A program made the translations under genes and the position numbers. A DNA stretch of 64,000 bases from Rhodanobacter sp. ANJX3 (GTDB lineage: Bacteria > Pseudomonadota > Gammaproteobacteria > Xanthomonadales > Rhodanobacteraceae): positions 434,001-498,000 of the forward strand of contig NZ_JACHCM010000003.1 in NCBI RefSeq assembly GCF_014200755.1, written 5' to 3'. Shown here in pieces: positions 56,305 through 64,000 of this stretch. Numbering within the stretch: the first letter of the stretch is position 1; each line of letters starts with the position of its first letter. The notes under the pieces are model-generated. The model was given only the letters and a program-made list of their open reading frames with translations. It did not search any database and had not been told where the DNA came from.

Positions 56305-58386
56305 TCAATGAAACTGATCGCTAGCCGGTACCCACGAACTGGACGACGATGACGACGCGGGATGGGCCAACTTCACCGGCAGGATGATCGATTCGCAGCC
56401 CGGCGGCGGCGGACCGCCGCTGACGCGCGCGGTGGCGCACTCGGCGCTGTTGTCGAGCTTGAGCGGCGCCACCTTGGCGACTTGCGCCGCGCTGGCTGCG
56501 GGCGCGGGCGGCACCGGCGGATTGGCCGGCGCGAGATGCATGCGGTCGTAGACCTTGTCGGCCACCGGCGTCGGCGGCGGGTCGCCATTGCCACAGCTCA
56601 AAAGCGCCATCGGCAGCAGCGGCGTGAGCGCACATTTGATGCGTACGCCCTGCGGCAGATGAAACGTATGCGTTGTCGTGGTCTTCTCTACCGCGTGACG
56701 CAGCGCGGTATCGACCGAGCTTTCGCCAGGCGGCGTCCAGTCCTTGTCGAAACGCGTCGGCTTGTAGCCGATGTTGGGCGCGCGGTGATCCATGATCGTG
56801 GTGTCGCCATGCGGGATCACCTGCACGTAACTGCCCACGTTGCCCTGCTTGGCGCCCTGCTCGGCACCGGCCTGAGAAATCGTGCCTACAGGACCAGTAC
56901 CGGTATCGGCCCTGCCGACGCCGGCATTCTTGCCATTGGCCGGAGCCGCGCCGGCCGCCCCTTGCGCCTGTGTCGCCGAGGGCTGCGCACCCTGCTTTCC
57001 TTCGGTATCCGGCGCGTTGGCTACGCCGTTGATTTGGCCGGGCGTAGCGGTATCGCTGCCCTGGGGCGTGGCATTCGGCGCGGTGCTGACGTCGCGATCG
57101 TTGCTGCTCTGGCTGGCGCTGGCATCAGGCCGAGTGCTGGCGGATTTGCTGTCGGCCGAATCGGGGGCAGCCGATTTATCGGCAGCGTCCGCCTTGCTCG
57201 CCGCAGGCGCCGCCTGATTGGCGCTGGACGACTGATCGGATGCGGGCGCCGGTACGGATGGTAGCGGCTGCAGGCTAAGATCAGGCTTGGGTATGGACGT
57301 CTGGACAGCCGACACCGATGCCTTGTCGGCCACGTCGATCTTCACCGTCGGCGCCACGGACGCCACCTTCGGACGGGTGGTGGGCGACACCGGTACCGCC
57401 TCGAGCCGAGCTTCGGTCGGCTCCACCGTCGGCGCCTGCACTTGCGGCAGCTCGCGCGGCGCCGCGGGAGCTGCCACGCTCACCGATGCCTTGAGGTTGA
57501 CCGTGGCCGCGGTCTGCGCAGGTAAAGGAATCGCCTGTAATTCGGGCACCGGTGGAGCGGCCGGCATTTCCGCTCGCGCGGGGGCCACGCTCGGCGGCAC
57601 GTTCGCCGGCGGCGCAACGCTGGTCAGAGCGATGGTCGGCTTGTCCACTGCAGGCATCGCCTGAGGCGGCACGTCCGGCAGGGCCAGCGAAGCAGGCGGC
57701 GGCATCGGCTGATTGCCCTCAGCCTGCGGCGCACGCACGGGTTCAGGCTGAAATCTGGGCGGTACCGGCGCATGCATGGTCGGCACGGCCAGCACCACCG
57801 GCGGCGGCGGGCCGGCTACGGGAATCGGCTGCAGCTGCGGTGTGGGTGCGGTCTTGGGCAGGCTGACCGGCGGTTTCGGGGCCGCGACTCGTTTAGGCGT
57901 CGGCGACCGCGTTACGGTCGTTTGCGCAACCACCGGCGGCGCGGTCGCCGGGCTGGCCTGCGCGACCGCCATGGTCGACGGCTCGCTGCTGCGCGGGCTG
58001 GCATTGGCGCGCTGCTTGGATGCCGCCGCGGCCTGGCCTTTGTGTCGAGGCCCCTTTTCTCTCGGCGGGGTGCCGCGGATCGGTGGCGGTGGCGGCGGTT
58101 CGGGCGCATCGATCAAACGCACGTGCAGGGCCACCACCTTGGGCTCCGGAATCAACCTGCCCTCGTCGACCGGCCCGAGTATGAAAACGAGCAAAAACAC
58201 AATGTGGAGCAGCACCGCGCCGACGATGCCGATGATGCGACGCCAACTTTCGTGTGGCTCTTCGCGCGTGAGCCGGCGACGGGCGATCACGCGGGTAGAC
58301 GTCGCCAGCGGCGAGTCCATCAGGACTCGTGCGGGGCGATTGGCGGGATCATCGGCAGCGGAAGGGTCGGTGGGCGGCAAAGGCAT
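56305..58386 (-). CDS. TonB-like proline-rich membrane protein with a C-terminal four-Cys domain (paralog 1)
   Basis: 693 residues. The N-terminal cytoplasmic segment is Arg-rich; one transmembrane helix follows (residues about 51-71, [20 protein letters not shown], with His61 placed like the TonB helix His). A very long Pro/Ala/Ser-rich periplasmic linker covers residues 85-500. The C-terminal domain carries [45 protein letters not shown] and [16 protein letters not shown], so four cysteines match the partner at 58449. The last residues are Ser-rich. No TonB C-terminal motif is seen. Inference: an envelope-spanning protein driven by ExbB/ExbD-like proteins or a scaffold. The family is not recognised by me. 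Confidence 0.8.
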   Translation of the reverse strand: MPLPPTDPSAADDPANRPARVLMDSPLATSTRVIARRRLTREEPHESWRRIIGIVGAVLLHIVFLLVFILGPVDEGRLIPEPKVVALHVRLIDAPEPPPPPPIRGTPPREKGPRHKGQAAAASKQRANASPRSSEPSTMAVAQASPATAPPVVAQTTVTRSPTPKRVAAPKPPVSLPKTAPTPQLQPIPVAGPPPPVVLAVPTMHAPVPPRFQPEPVRAPQAEGNQPMPPPASLALPDVPPQAMPAVDKPTIALTSVAPPANVPPSVAPARAEMPAAPPVPELQAIPLPAQTAATVNLKASVSVAAPAAPRELPQVQAPTVEPTEARLEAVPVSPTTRPKVASVAPTVKIDVADKASVSAVQTSIPKPDLSLQPLPSVPAPASDQSSSANQAAPAASKADAADKSAAPDSADSKSASTRPDASASQSSNDRDVSTAPNATPQGSDTATPGQINGVANAPDTEGKQGAQPSATQAQGAAGAAPANGKNAGVGRADTGTGPVGTISQAGAEQGAKQGNVGSYVQVIPHGDTTIMDHRAPNIGYKPTRFDKDWTPPGESSVDTALRHAVEKTTTTHTFHLPQGVRIKCALTPLLPMALLSCGNGDPPPTPVADKVYDRMHLAPANPPVPPAPAASAAQVAKVAPLKLDNSAECATARVSGGPPPPGCESIILPVKLAHPASSSSSSSWVPASDQFH

Positions 58387-58448
58387 ATCCGGCAGTGTAG
58401 CGGCGCCCCCGGGATTTCGCCGATACCCGCTATGTCATCGACGATGGC

Positions 58449-59369
58449 CTATGGCTTGCCCGTAGCCGCTTTGCCAGCGGCCTGCGCCTTTTCCGCATCG
58501 ACCGCGCGACTGGGCGTATCCACCGGACAGCCGTGCTCCAGTGGCTTGTCCGCGCGATACATGGCGATACACGCCTCCAGCGTGGGCGGCGTGGGTGGAT
58601 GCGGGTCTTTGCCGAACTGCTGCGATGGCGCCATGCTCAGGCGCTCGTCGCCGTCTTTCTTCGGCGGCGGCGGTGGCGGATCGCCGCCGCAACCGCCGGC
58701 CAGCATCGCCACCGAAACGGCGCAGTGGATATGCACCCCGCCAGGCAGATTGAAAGTTTTTTTGACCGTGGTGGCATCGACCGCTTTCTGCAGGGCGCCG
58801 TCCACCGTGCTGGTCTTGTGCCAGTACTTGTCAAAGCGCGTCGGCGCGTACTTGATCGGCGAACTGTGCTGCATCACCTTGTCGTCGTCCGTCGGCATCC
58901 GTTGAACGTAATCCGCTTCGGCCTTCGGCAGCGTGCTGGTGGCCGATGCAGGCAGCAGGGGCTGGCCATTCTTGTCGAACAACGTGGGCGGCGGCGTGGT
59001 GTCCGGCTTGGTCGCCGGCAACTGCACGGTCATCGCATCTTTCGACGGCGACTCCGGCTTGGCCACGGGGCGCGGACGCGAGGCAGCCACTTTCGGCGGC
59101 GGCGGTAGCGGCGCGGGCGGCGGCGGTAGGGGTGCCGTCACCGGTGGATGGCGAGGAATAAAGCGGATCTCGATCGCGTCCGCGCCGGGTGGCGCCGCAA
59201 TGGCCTGGGGCGACGTGTCCGGACGCATCTGGCGCCATACAAACCAGGTGAAGAACCCGTGCAGCAGCAGTGCGGCAATGATGGACAGCCATATCCAGCC
59301 GGGATCCCGCGTCGAACGGCGCCGCGGCAGCGCACGGAGCATCGCGCTGGTGGACTCATCCAGCGGCAC
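58449..59369 (-). CDS. TonB-like proline-rich membrane protein with a C-terminal four-Cys domain (paralog 2)
   Basis: 306 residues, a shorter relative of the protein encoded 62 bases downstream on the same strand. One transmembrane helix (residues 25-45, WIWLSIIAALLLHGFFTWFV, His37), a PPPPAPLPPPPK linker, and the C-terminal domain YAPTRFDKYWHKTSTVDGAL, TFNLPGGVHIHCAV, GGCGGDPPPPPP and LEACIAMYRADKPLEHGCP. Cysteines in HCA, GCG, ACI and GCP align one-for-one with paralog 1. The pair probably forms an operon and arose by duplication. Function unknown; a periplasmic domain carried on a Pro-rich stalk with a TonB-like helix suggests energy-coupled or wall-spanning work. Confidence 0.8.
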   Translation of the reverse strand: MPLDESTSAMLRALPRRRSTRDPGWIWLSIIAALLLHGFFTWFVWRQMRPDTSPQAIAAPPGADAIEIRFIPRHPPVTAPLPPPPAPLPPPPKVAASRPRPVAKPESPSKDAMTVQLPATKPDTTPPPTLFDKNGQPLLPASATSTLPKAEADYVQRMPTDDDKVMQHSSPIKYAPTRFDKYWHKTSTVDGALQKAVDATTVKKTFNLPGGVHIHCAVSVAMLAGGCGGDPPPPPPKKDGDERLSMAPSQQFGKDPHPPTPPTLEACIAMYRADKPLEHGCPVDTPSRAVDAEKAQAAGKAATGKP

Positions 59370-59821
59370 CAGCCCGCGAGCGGGCCGGTCGATACTTGGT
59401 GCCCCAGGGGGCTGATCGCGCTGCGACGGATGGGTAATGACGGTGTCTCGTGGCGAAGTTAACGGTGAAGCATGCCGTATGACGCTTGAACCAAGCAGGA
59501 CCGATACATCTCATGTGCGCAGTATTCCGCCCCCTGCAGACCTCGAAGTGCGCCGGCGGTTCCGCCTGTCGCGCACGATTCGGTCGACCACAGCCTGGCA
59601 GACGGCCATCGTCAACGAAATTTGGAGAAGACGGCTTAACGAAAAGCCGCCTTGTCGCGGGAAGCTCAGCGATCTTTGACATGGCTAACCAAGTAACCGC
59701 GTTCCCTGCTAGATCGATGAGCAGACCGGGGTCTGAGCCGTCTGGACGGCCGAATGAAAGAGCCGCACCCGTGGGTGCGGCGGTGAGGACCTGTTCTGAT
59801 AGAGGGAAACGCGGGCGATAG
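59370..59821. other. Gene-poor spacer upstream of the TonB-like pair
   Basis: 452 bases. A few short frames exist on both strands but none resembles a protein. It should hold the promoter of the TonB-like operon (right side of its start). It also contains the pfpI terminator. Confidence 0.4.
59762..59781 (-). terminator. Hairpin terminator for the PfpI/DJ-1 gene
   Basis: GCCGCACCC-GT-GGGTGCGGC palindrome. Read on the minus strand it is followed by TCTTTCATT, 41 bases after the stop of the gene. Confidence 0.55.
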
Positions 59822-60367
59822 TTACGCCGCGATCGCCGCAATCAACGTCTTGGTGAAGGCCGGGATGTCGTCCGGCTTGCGGCTGGTGATGAGGTTGCCG
59901 TCGTGCACGACCTCGCTGTCCTGCCACTTGGCGCCCGCGTTCTCTAAGTCGGTTTGCAGCGAAGGCCACGATGTCACCTTGCGGCCTTCGACCAGTTCGG
60001 CGTTGATCAACGTCCACGGCCCGTGGCAGATGGCGGCGATCGGCTTGTCGGCCGCGCCAAAGGCCTTGATCAGGGCAATGGCTTTGGTATCGAGCCGAAG
60101 CTTGTCCGGGTTGATCACCCCACCCGGCAGCACCAGCGCGTCGTAGTCGTCGGCCTGCGCCTGTTCGAGCGGCTTGTCGACCTTGACCGAGTCGCCCCAG
60201 TCTTTCTTGTTCCAACCCTTGATCTGCTTGGCGCCATCCGGGGCGATGACATGCACCGTGGCACCGGCTTCTTCCAGCAGGCGCTTGGGCTCTTGCAATT
60301 CACTCTGTTCGAAGCCGTCGGTAGCGAGTACTGCAATATGACGGCCGTTCAAATTTTGTTTGCTCAT
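59822..60367 (-). CDS. PfpI/DJ-1-family protein (YhbO-like)
   Basis: 181 residues from the ATG at 60367, with GGAGA upstream; an in-frame start 24 bases further up is less likely. The class I glutamine-amidotransferase-like fold is marked by IAVLATDGFEQSELQEPKRL, with the conserved Glu, and by the nucleophilic elbow AAICHGPWTLINAELVEGRK, with the catalytic Cys followed by His. YDALVLPGGVINPDKLRLD is also typical. YhbO/YajL-like members protect against oxidative and carbonyl stress. The 'protease' name of the family is historical. Confidence 0.93.
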   Translation of the reverse strand: MSKQNLNGRHIAVLATDGFEQSELQEPKRLLEEAGATVHVIAPDGAKQIKGWNKKDWGDSVKVDKPLEQAQADDYDALVLPGGVINPDKLRLDTKAIALIKAFGAADKPIAAICHGPWTLINAELVEGRKVTSWPSLQTDLENAGAKWQDSEVVHDGNLITSRKPDDIPAFTKTLIAAIAA

Positions 60368-60469
60368 GACGCTCTCCGTGGGGACGAGCATCGACTATCG
60401 CCGCAGGCGGATGCGCGCCGCGTGTCCGTCGCGTCTGCGGCGCGTGAGCACCGCATGGCGCAATTCGAG

Positions 60470-60946
60470 TCAGGCGTGCTGCGTCTTCGATTTCAGCAAG
60501 GTGCCAGTGCACTTGGGCGAGCCACACAGGCACTTCCACAGCTTTTTCAGCCGCGCCGTATGCGGTACTTCGAGCACGATGCCGTAATCGTAAGTGAGCT
60601 CTTCGCCGGGCTTGATGCGTCGAATGGTCTCGATCTTGACCTTGTCGCGGCGCGGATTGCCGCTGGGACTTTCCTCGACCACCGCGCGGCAGTTCGGCTC
60701 ACAGCTGTGGTTGATCCAGCGCGCGCCATTGCCGTTCTGGTTGGCGTCGATGATGTAATCGTCGTTGAGCGTGAACAGGAACGTGTGACCGGTTTCACCG
60801 CCGTCGCCATAGAGCTCGTCGGCCTCGTCGTTGGTCAGCAACTTGCCCTTGTACTGGATCACTTCCTCACCCTTGGCCAACGGCTCCACGGCGAAGACGC
60901 CATTGCCGTGAATGGGGGAGCGACGGGCGACGATGCGACGGGTCAT
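60470..60946 (-). CDS. Bacterial SET-domain protein lysine methyltransferase-like
   Basis: 158 residues from the ATG at 60946. The SET core is clear: RRSPIHGNGVFAVEPLAKGE, HTFLFTLNDDYIIDANQNGN, ARWINHSCEPNCRAVVEES (SAM-binding NHSCxPNC), GEELTYDYGIVLEV, and a post-SET zinc motif CLCGSPKCTGT. Length and order equal the short SET proteins found in many proteobacteria and chlamydiae. SET enzymes use SAM to methylate lysines; the bacterial targets are largely unknown. It is divergent from the lipoprotein/fadE genes. No strong ribosome-binding site was seen. Confidence 0.9.
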   Translation of the reverse strand: MTRRIVARRSPIHGNGVFAVEPLAKGEEVIQYKGKLLTNDEADELYGDGGETGHTFLFTLNDDYIIDANQNGNGARWINHSCEPNCRAVVEESPSGNPRRDKVKIETIRRIKPGEELTYDYGIVLEVPHTARLKKLWKCLCGSPKCTGTLLKSKTQHA

Positions 60947-61080
60947 GTAAGGCTGCCGGTGTAAATGGAAAAGTCGATGATGCCTGCTGCATCGCGCCAT
61001 GGGAACCATCCCGGGCTTTTTCTATGCGTCAAAACGTTTGCCAGGCCGTCACCGCACTTTTGCGACTTCCTGCTAATATT

Positions 61081-61094
61081 CAAACAATCGTTTG
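61081..61094. promoter_or_regulatory. PsrA-like palindrome upstream of the lipoprotein / acyl-CoA dehydrogenase genes
   Basis: CAAAC-AATC-GTTTG, extended by a T/A pair to TCAAAC/GTTTGA, lies 12 bases before the lipoprotein start. It equals the Pseudomonas PsrA consensus CAAAC-N2-4-GTTTG. PsrA-like TetR repressors respond to long-chain acyl-CoA and control beta-oxidation. A related AAACGTTT palindrome occurs at 61032-61039. Motif seen; the regulator is inferred. Confidence 0.4.
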
Positions 61095-61105
61095 AGATGA
61101 TATCC

Positions 61106-61588
61106 ATGCATCGACTGCTGCGCGATTCTCTAATGTTTTTGCTGACGGCCGGGCTGGTTGCCTGCGGGCCGCCGAAGAAGAGCGTCTTTCCGCCAACCGT
61201 CAGCGTGCAACAGCTGAAGTTGCTGCCGGACGGGGAGTGGCAGCTGAGCGTGCGTATCCAGAACAACAGCTATGGCGAGATGGATTTCACCTCGCTGGAT
61301 GGACAGCTGCAGATTGCCGACTTGGTACCGGTCCGGCTGCACGGCACGTTCGAACTGGATATCCCCGCGCTCAGCGGCGATGTGACCACGTTGACCATCC
61401 TTCCGACCGCACCGATGTCCAAGGCGCTGCAGGCGGTGAGCGCCAAGGGCAGCGCCGGATCGTTGGGCTACCGCGTCAGCGGCAGCGCCAACGCCAAGCC
61501 CGAACAGGAAAAACAGGCGCGCGATTTCGATTTCAGCGGCAACGATTCGCTGTCGCCGACGCCAGGCATACCCAACACCTACCGCTGA
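61106..61588 (+). CDS. Lipoprotein with a LEA-2-like beta-sandwich
   Basis: 160 residues, starting MHRLLRDSLMFLLTAGLVAC; the cysteine is the lipidated residue. The mature part has a LEA-2-like pattern: PDGEWQLSVRIQNNSYGEMD, FTSLDGQLQIADLVPVRLHG, TFELDIPALSGDVTTLTILP. The C-terminus is polar. The ATG at 61106 is chosen; one at 61097 would add three residues, and the open frame to 60965 looks non-coding. It is followed 90 bases later by an acyl-CoA dehydrogenase, a pairing that may be an operon. Role unknown. Confidence 0.78.
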   Translation: MHRLLRDSLMFLLTAGLVACGPPKKSVFPPTVSVQQLKLLPDGEWQLSVRIQNNSYGEMDFTSLDGQLQIADLVPVRLHGTFELDIPALSGDVTTLTILPTAPMSKALQAVSAKGSAGSLGYRVSGSANAKPEQEKQARDFDFSGNDSLSPTPGIPNTYR

Positions 61589-61678
61589 TCGCTTCCACAC
61601 ACGACGCAAGGCAGCGCGTCGCTTCGACACAAACTCAGAAAACTTTCTGCACGACGACCCTTCGACCAAGGAATTGCC

Positions 61679-63466
61679 ATGACCGCTTATAAAGCTCCCC
61701 TCGACGACCTGCGCTTCACCCTCTTCGACGTGCTGGACGCCGAGAAAACGCTGACCAGCCTGAGCGGCGGCGAAGCGCACAGCCGCGACCTGTTCGACGC
61801 CGTGCTGGAAGAAGCCGGCCGCCTCAGCGAGCAGCTGCTGGCGCCGACTAACTGGCCCGCCGATACCGAGGGCTGCCACTTCGACAAGGCCACTCACACG
61901 GTCACCACGCCGAAGGGTTTCAAGGAGGCGTTCAAGCAGTTCGCCGACGGCGGCTGGACCGGCCTGACCAACCCCGAGGCCTACGGCGGCCAGGCGCTGC
62001 CCGCCGTGCTGGGCACTGCCACCACCGAAATTTTCCAGTCCGGCAACCTGGCCTGGAGCCTGTACCCGCTGCTGTCCGAGGGTTCGACCCACGCGATGGA
62101 AATGCACGGTGAGGAATGGCAGCGCCAGCTGTACATGAAACCGATCGTCGAAGGCCGCTGGACCGGCACCATGTGCCTGACCGAGCCGCAGGCCGGCTCG
62201 GACCTGGGCATGATCAAGACCCGCGCCGAACCGGCCGGGAAGTCCGGCGAGCACGACCTGTACAAGATCAGCGGTACCAAGATCTTCATCAGCGCCGGCG
62301 AGCACGACCTCACCGAAAATATCGTGCATCTGGTGCTGGCCCGCCTGCCCGACGCGCCGGCCGGCAGCCGCGGCATCTCGATGTTTATCGTGCCCAAGGT
62401 GAAGGTCAACGCGGACGGCTCGCTCGGCGAGCGCAACACCGTGACCGCCGGTTCGATCGAGCACAAGATGGGCATCCACGCCTGCTCCACCTGCGTGATG
62501 AACTTCGACAATGCCGAGGGCTTTCTGATCGGCAAGCCGCACAAGGGCCTGGCTGCGATGTTCACCATGATGAATGCCGCGCGCCTGTCCGTCGGCGTGC
62601 AGGGCCTGGCGCTGGCCGAGCGCGCGTTGCAGAACAGCCTCAACTATGCCCGCGAACGCCTGCAGTCGCGTGCGCTTTCCGGCGCCAAGTTCCCCGACAA
62701 GGTCGCCGACAATCTGCTGGTGCAGCCGGACGTGCGGCGCATGCTGCTGACCCAGCGCGCCTTCGTGGAAGGTTCGCGCGCACTGCTGCTCTATACCGCG
62801 CTGCAGACCGACATCGAAGCCCGCGCCACTGACGAGGCCGCACGCAAGAAGGCCGGCGAGCTTGTCGCGTTCCTGATTCCGATTGCCAAGGGTGTGGTCA
62901 CCGAGCTGGCGCAGGAGTGCACCAAGGAGGCGCTGCAGGTCTACGGCGGCCACGGCTTCATCGCCGAAAACGGCATGGAGCAGTTCGTCCGCGATGCCCG
63001 CATCATCACCTTGTACGAAGGCACGACCGGCATCCAGGCGGCCGACCTGCTGGGCCGCAAGATTCTCCAGCTGCAGGGCGTCGGCCTGAAGCACTTCCTG
63101 GAAGAGATCAGCACGTTCTGCCACGCGCAGAAGGACAACGAAGCGCTGCGCTCGCTCATCGGTCCGCTCGCCGTGGCGACCAAGCAGTGGGGCGACCTGA
63201 CCATGAAGCTGGCTCAGAAGATCCAGGCCAACCCGGAAGAACTGGGCGCCGCGGCGAACGACTACCTGTATTACTCCGGCTATGTCGCCCTCGCCTACCT
63301 GCTGGCCAAGGGCGTGACGGCGGCGGAAACCAGCACGCAGTCCGAAGCGTTCAAGCAGGCCAAGCGCGACACGGCCAGCTTCTACTTCGCCCGCCTGCTG
63401 CCGCGCTGCCTGATGCATCAGGCAGCGATCGAGGCCGGCATCGCGACGGTGCCTGAAATCGCCTGA
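61679..63466 (+). CDS. Acyl-CoA dehydrogenase (FadE/DmdC-like, with C-terminal extension)
   Basis: 595 residues, longer than short-chain ACADs (about 380) because of an extra C-terminal helical domain, as in the DmdC/FadE5 group. FAD/substrate motifs are GTMCLTEPQAGSDLGMIKTR, KIFISAGEHDLTENIVHLVL and MGIHACSTCVMNFDNAEGFL. The C-terminal motif YGGHGFIAENGMEQFVRDAR leads to ITLYEGTTGIQAADLLGRKI, whose Glu in YEGTTG is the likely catalytic base. AAGGAA precedes the ATG. The reaction is FAD-dependent alpha-beta dehydrogenation of an acyl-CoA; chain length cannot be predicted. A strong terminator follows. Confidence 0.93.
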   Translation: MTAYKAPLDDLRFTLFDVLDAEKTLTSLSGGEAHSRDLFDAVLEEAGRLSEQLLAPTNWPADTEGCHFDKATHTVTTPKGFKEAFKQFADGGWTGLTNPEAYGGQALPAVLGTATTEIFQSGNLAWSLYPLLSEGSTHAMEMHGEEWQRQLYMKPIVEGRWTGTMCLTEPQAGSDLGMIKTRAEPAGKSGEHDLYKISGTKIFISAGEHDLTENIVHLVLARLPDAPAGSRGISMFIVPKVKVNADGSLGERNTVTAGSIEHKMGIHACSTCVMNFDNAEGFLIGKPHKGLAAMFTMMNAARLSVGVQGLALAERALQNSLNYARERLQSRALSGAKFPDKVADNLLVQPDVRRMLLTQRAFVEGSRALLLYTALQTDIEARATDEAARKKAGELVAFLIPIAKGVVTELAQECTKEALQVYGGHGFIAENGMEQFVRDARIITLYEGTTGIQAADLLGRKILQLQGVGLKHFLEEISTFCHAQKDNEALRSLIGPLAVATKQWGDLTMKLAQKIQANPEELGAAANDYLYYSGYVALAYLLAKGVTAAETSTQSEAFKQAKRDTASFYFARLLPRCLMHQAAIEAGIATVPEIA

Positions 63467-63493
63467 GTCCTCGCGGTACAGGCAGTGGAAAAT

Positions 63494-63525
63494 GAAAAGC
63501 CCGGGCTCTCTTGCCCGGGCTTTTT
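63494..63525 (+). terminator. Intrinsic terminator after the acyl-CoA dehydrogenase
   Basis: Stem GAAAAGCCCGGGC / GCCCGGGCTTTTTC with loop TCTCTT, followed by the T-run. It starts 28 bases after the stop. Confidence 0.92.
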
Positions 63526-63622
63526 CATGCGCCATGCTTTGCCCACCGGCATTGCAACGTCACCATGACTCGCGGCCGCAACATGCGGCTACTCTAGGGG
63601 AGCTATCCAACGGGGAGTCATC

Positions 63623-64000
63623 ATGAAGTAGAGTCGTGCCGTCGTCGCGTGGCGCGGGCTGAGGCCTGCGCTGTTCACCCTGCTGCTCACGATGAGCGGC
63701 GCCTTGCTGGCCACGGACCCGCCTGCCGCGAAATACCCGAACTATCCCAGCGAAACGCCGGCCGACTTCAAGCCGGCCACCGCCAGCTACGACTACGTGC
63801 GGCGCGAGGTGATGATTCCGATGCGCGACGGCGTGAAGCTGCACACGATCATTCTGGTGCCCCGCGTGCTGACCACCGCCGGCGCCGCGCATGCCGGCAT
63901 GCTGCTGACGCGCACGCCGTACGACGCCAAGGCGCTGACGACTCACGTTCCCAGCGGCCACCTCGGCCCGATGCTGCAGGGCTACGACAACGCCACCGAC
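63623..64000 (+). CDS. S15/CocE-type hydrolase (X-Pro dipeptidyl-peptidase or esterase), 3' end outside window, amber at codon 3
   Basis: The ATG at 63623 has an excellent GGGGAG ribosome-binding site five bases upstream. In frame it reads M K stop (TAG 63629-63631) and then an intact signal-peptide-like SRAVVAWRGLRPALFTLLLT and the mature start AAKYPNYPSETPADFKPATA. YDYVRREVMIPMRDGVKLHT, with LLTRTPYDAKA further on, is the start of the CocE/NonD hydrolase family. No ordinary in-frame start lies between the amber and the signal peptide; an ATG within the signal (near 63692) would remove most of it. So the gene may be silenced, read through at low level, or the base may be a sequencing error. 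The catalytic region lies outside the window. Confidence 0.7.

Noticed and set aside
59356-59841. 161-codon minus-strand frame between the TonB-like and pfpI genes
   Set aside because: No ribosome-binding site, no protein-like features, and it spans the hairpin terminator.
61130-63535. An 801-codon minus-strand frame over fadE
   Set aside because: Shadow frame; the plus-strand gene has all ACAD motifs.
41895-63631. Amber (TAG) recoding to explain the two early in-frame TAG codons
   Set aside because: TAG ends relA and lysC-lysA normally, and no suppressor tRNA or selenocysteine/pyrrolysine-type element is visible.

Overview
The window is GC-rich, densely coded chromosomal DNA from a gammaproteobacterium, most likely a xanthomonad of the Rhodanobacteraceae type (Dyella/Rhodanobacter/Luteibacter/Frateuria). 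I infer this from the MurL/MurD2 route to D-glutamate-containing wall precursors, the fused LysC-LysA protein, the split stringent-response enzyme RelA, the class I fumarase and the style of the palindromic intergenic repeats. No rRNA, tRNA or CRISPR array was seen, and there is no recognisable transposase or integrase. Both window ends cut genes: a DnaE2 polymerase on the left and an S15-type peptidase/esterase on the right.

Layout. 1-4135: the 3' part of dnaE2 and a divergent YeiE-type regulator / YeiH-type transporter pair. 4136-6808: a looser, accessory-looking patch with an AraC-type regulator diverging from an FAD monooxygenase, with a perfect palindrome between them. 6809-8880: creD-tsaB. 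8881-9490: a 610-base gene-free stretch holding two strong hairpin repeats. 9491-19428: a leftward series of relA, a TPR membrane protein, an SDR protein, mrcB, a lipoprotein and yoaA. 19627-27775: a small secreted protein, hrpA, dps (with an OxyR-like site) and a GH17-GT2 membrane beta-glucan synthase. 27993-33592: the tamA-tamB envelope module. 33781-38807: a DUF3300 lipoprotein, an M13 metallopeptidase, an ABM-domain protein and a DUF4019 protein.

38825-44654 is a cell-wall precursor block: murD2 and murL (L-Glu addition followed by epimerisation) and the bifunctional lysC-lysA gene. A DUF559 nuclease-like gene sits inside the block. It is bracketed by two inverted copies of a palindromic repeat and interrupted by an amber codon. 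44794-50510: class I fumarase, a PhzF protein, an outer-membrane beta-barrel and a secreted S53 peptidase. 50862-55157: an APC permease with a duplicated 3' end and a two-gene molybdenum hydroxylase (IorA/IorB type). In that pair the small subunit has lost all four ligands of its ferredoxin-type cluster and the large subunit has lost the usual catalytic glutamate. 55232-59369: a GNAT protein, an SMR exporter and two adjacent paralogous TonB-like proline-rich proteins with a shared four-cysteine C-terminal domain. 59822-64000: a PfpI/DJ-1 protein, a bacterial SET-domain protein, a LEA-2-like lipoprotein behind a PsrA-like palindrome, an acyl-CoA dehydrogenase, and the start of an S15 hydrolase with an in-frame amber at codon 3.

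The strongest candidates for something undescribed are the doubly degenerate Mo-hydroxylase pair, the repeat-bracketed DUF559 cassette and the TonB-like paralog pair. Most of the rest is ordinary housekeeping and envelope biology. All assignments come from reading the sequence by eye; no database search was possible.
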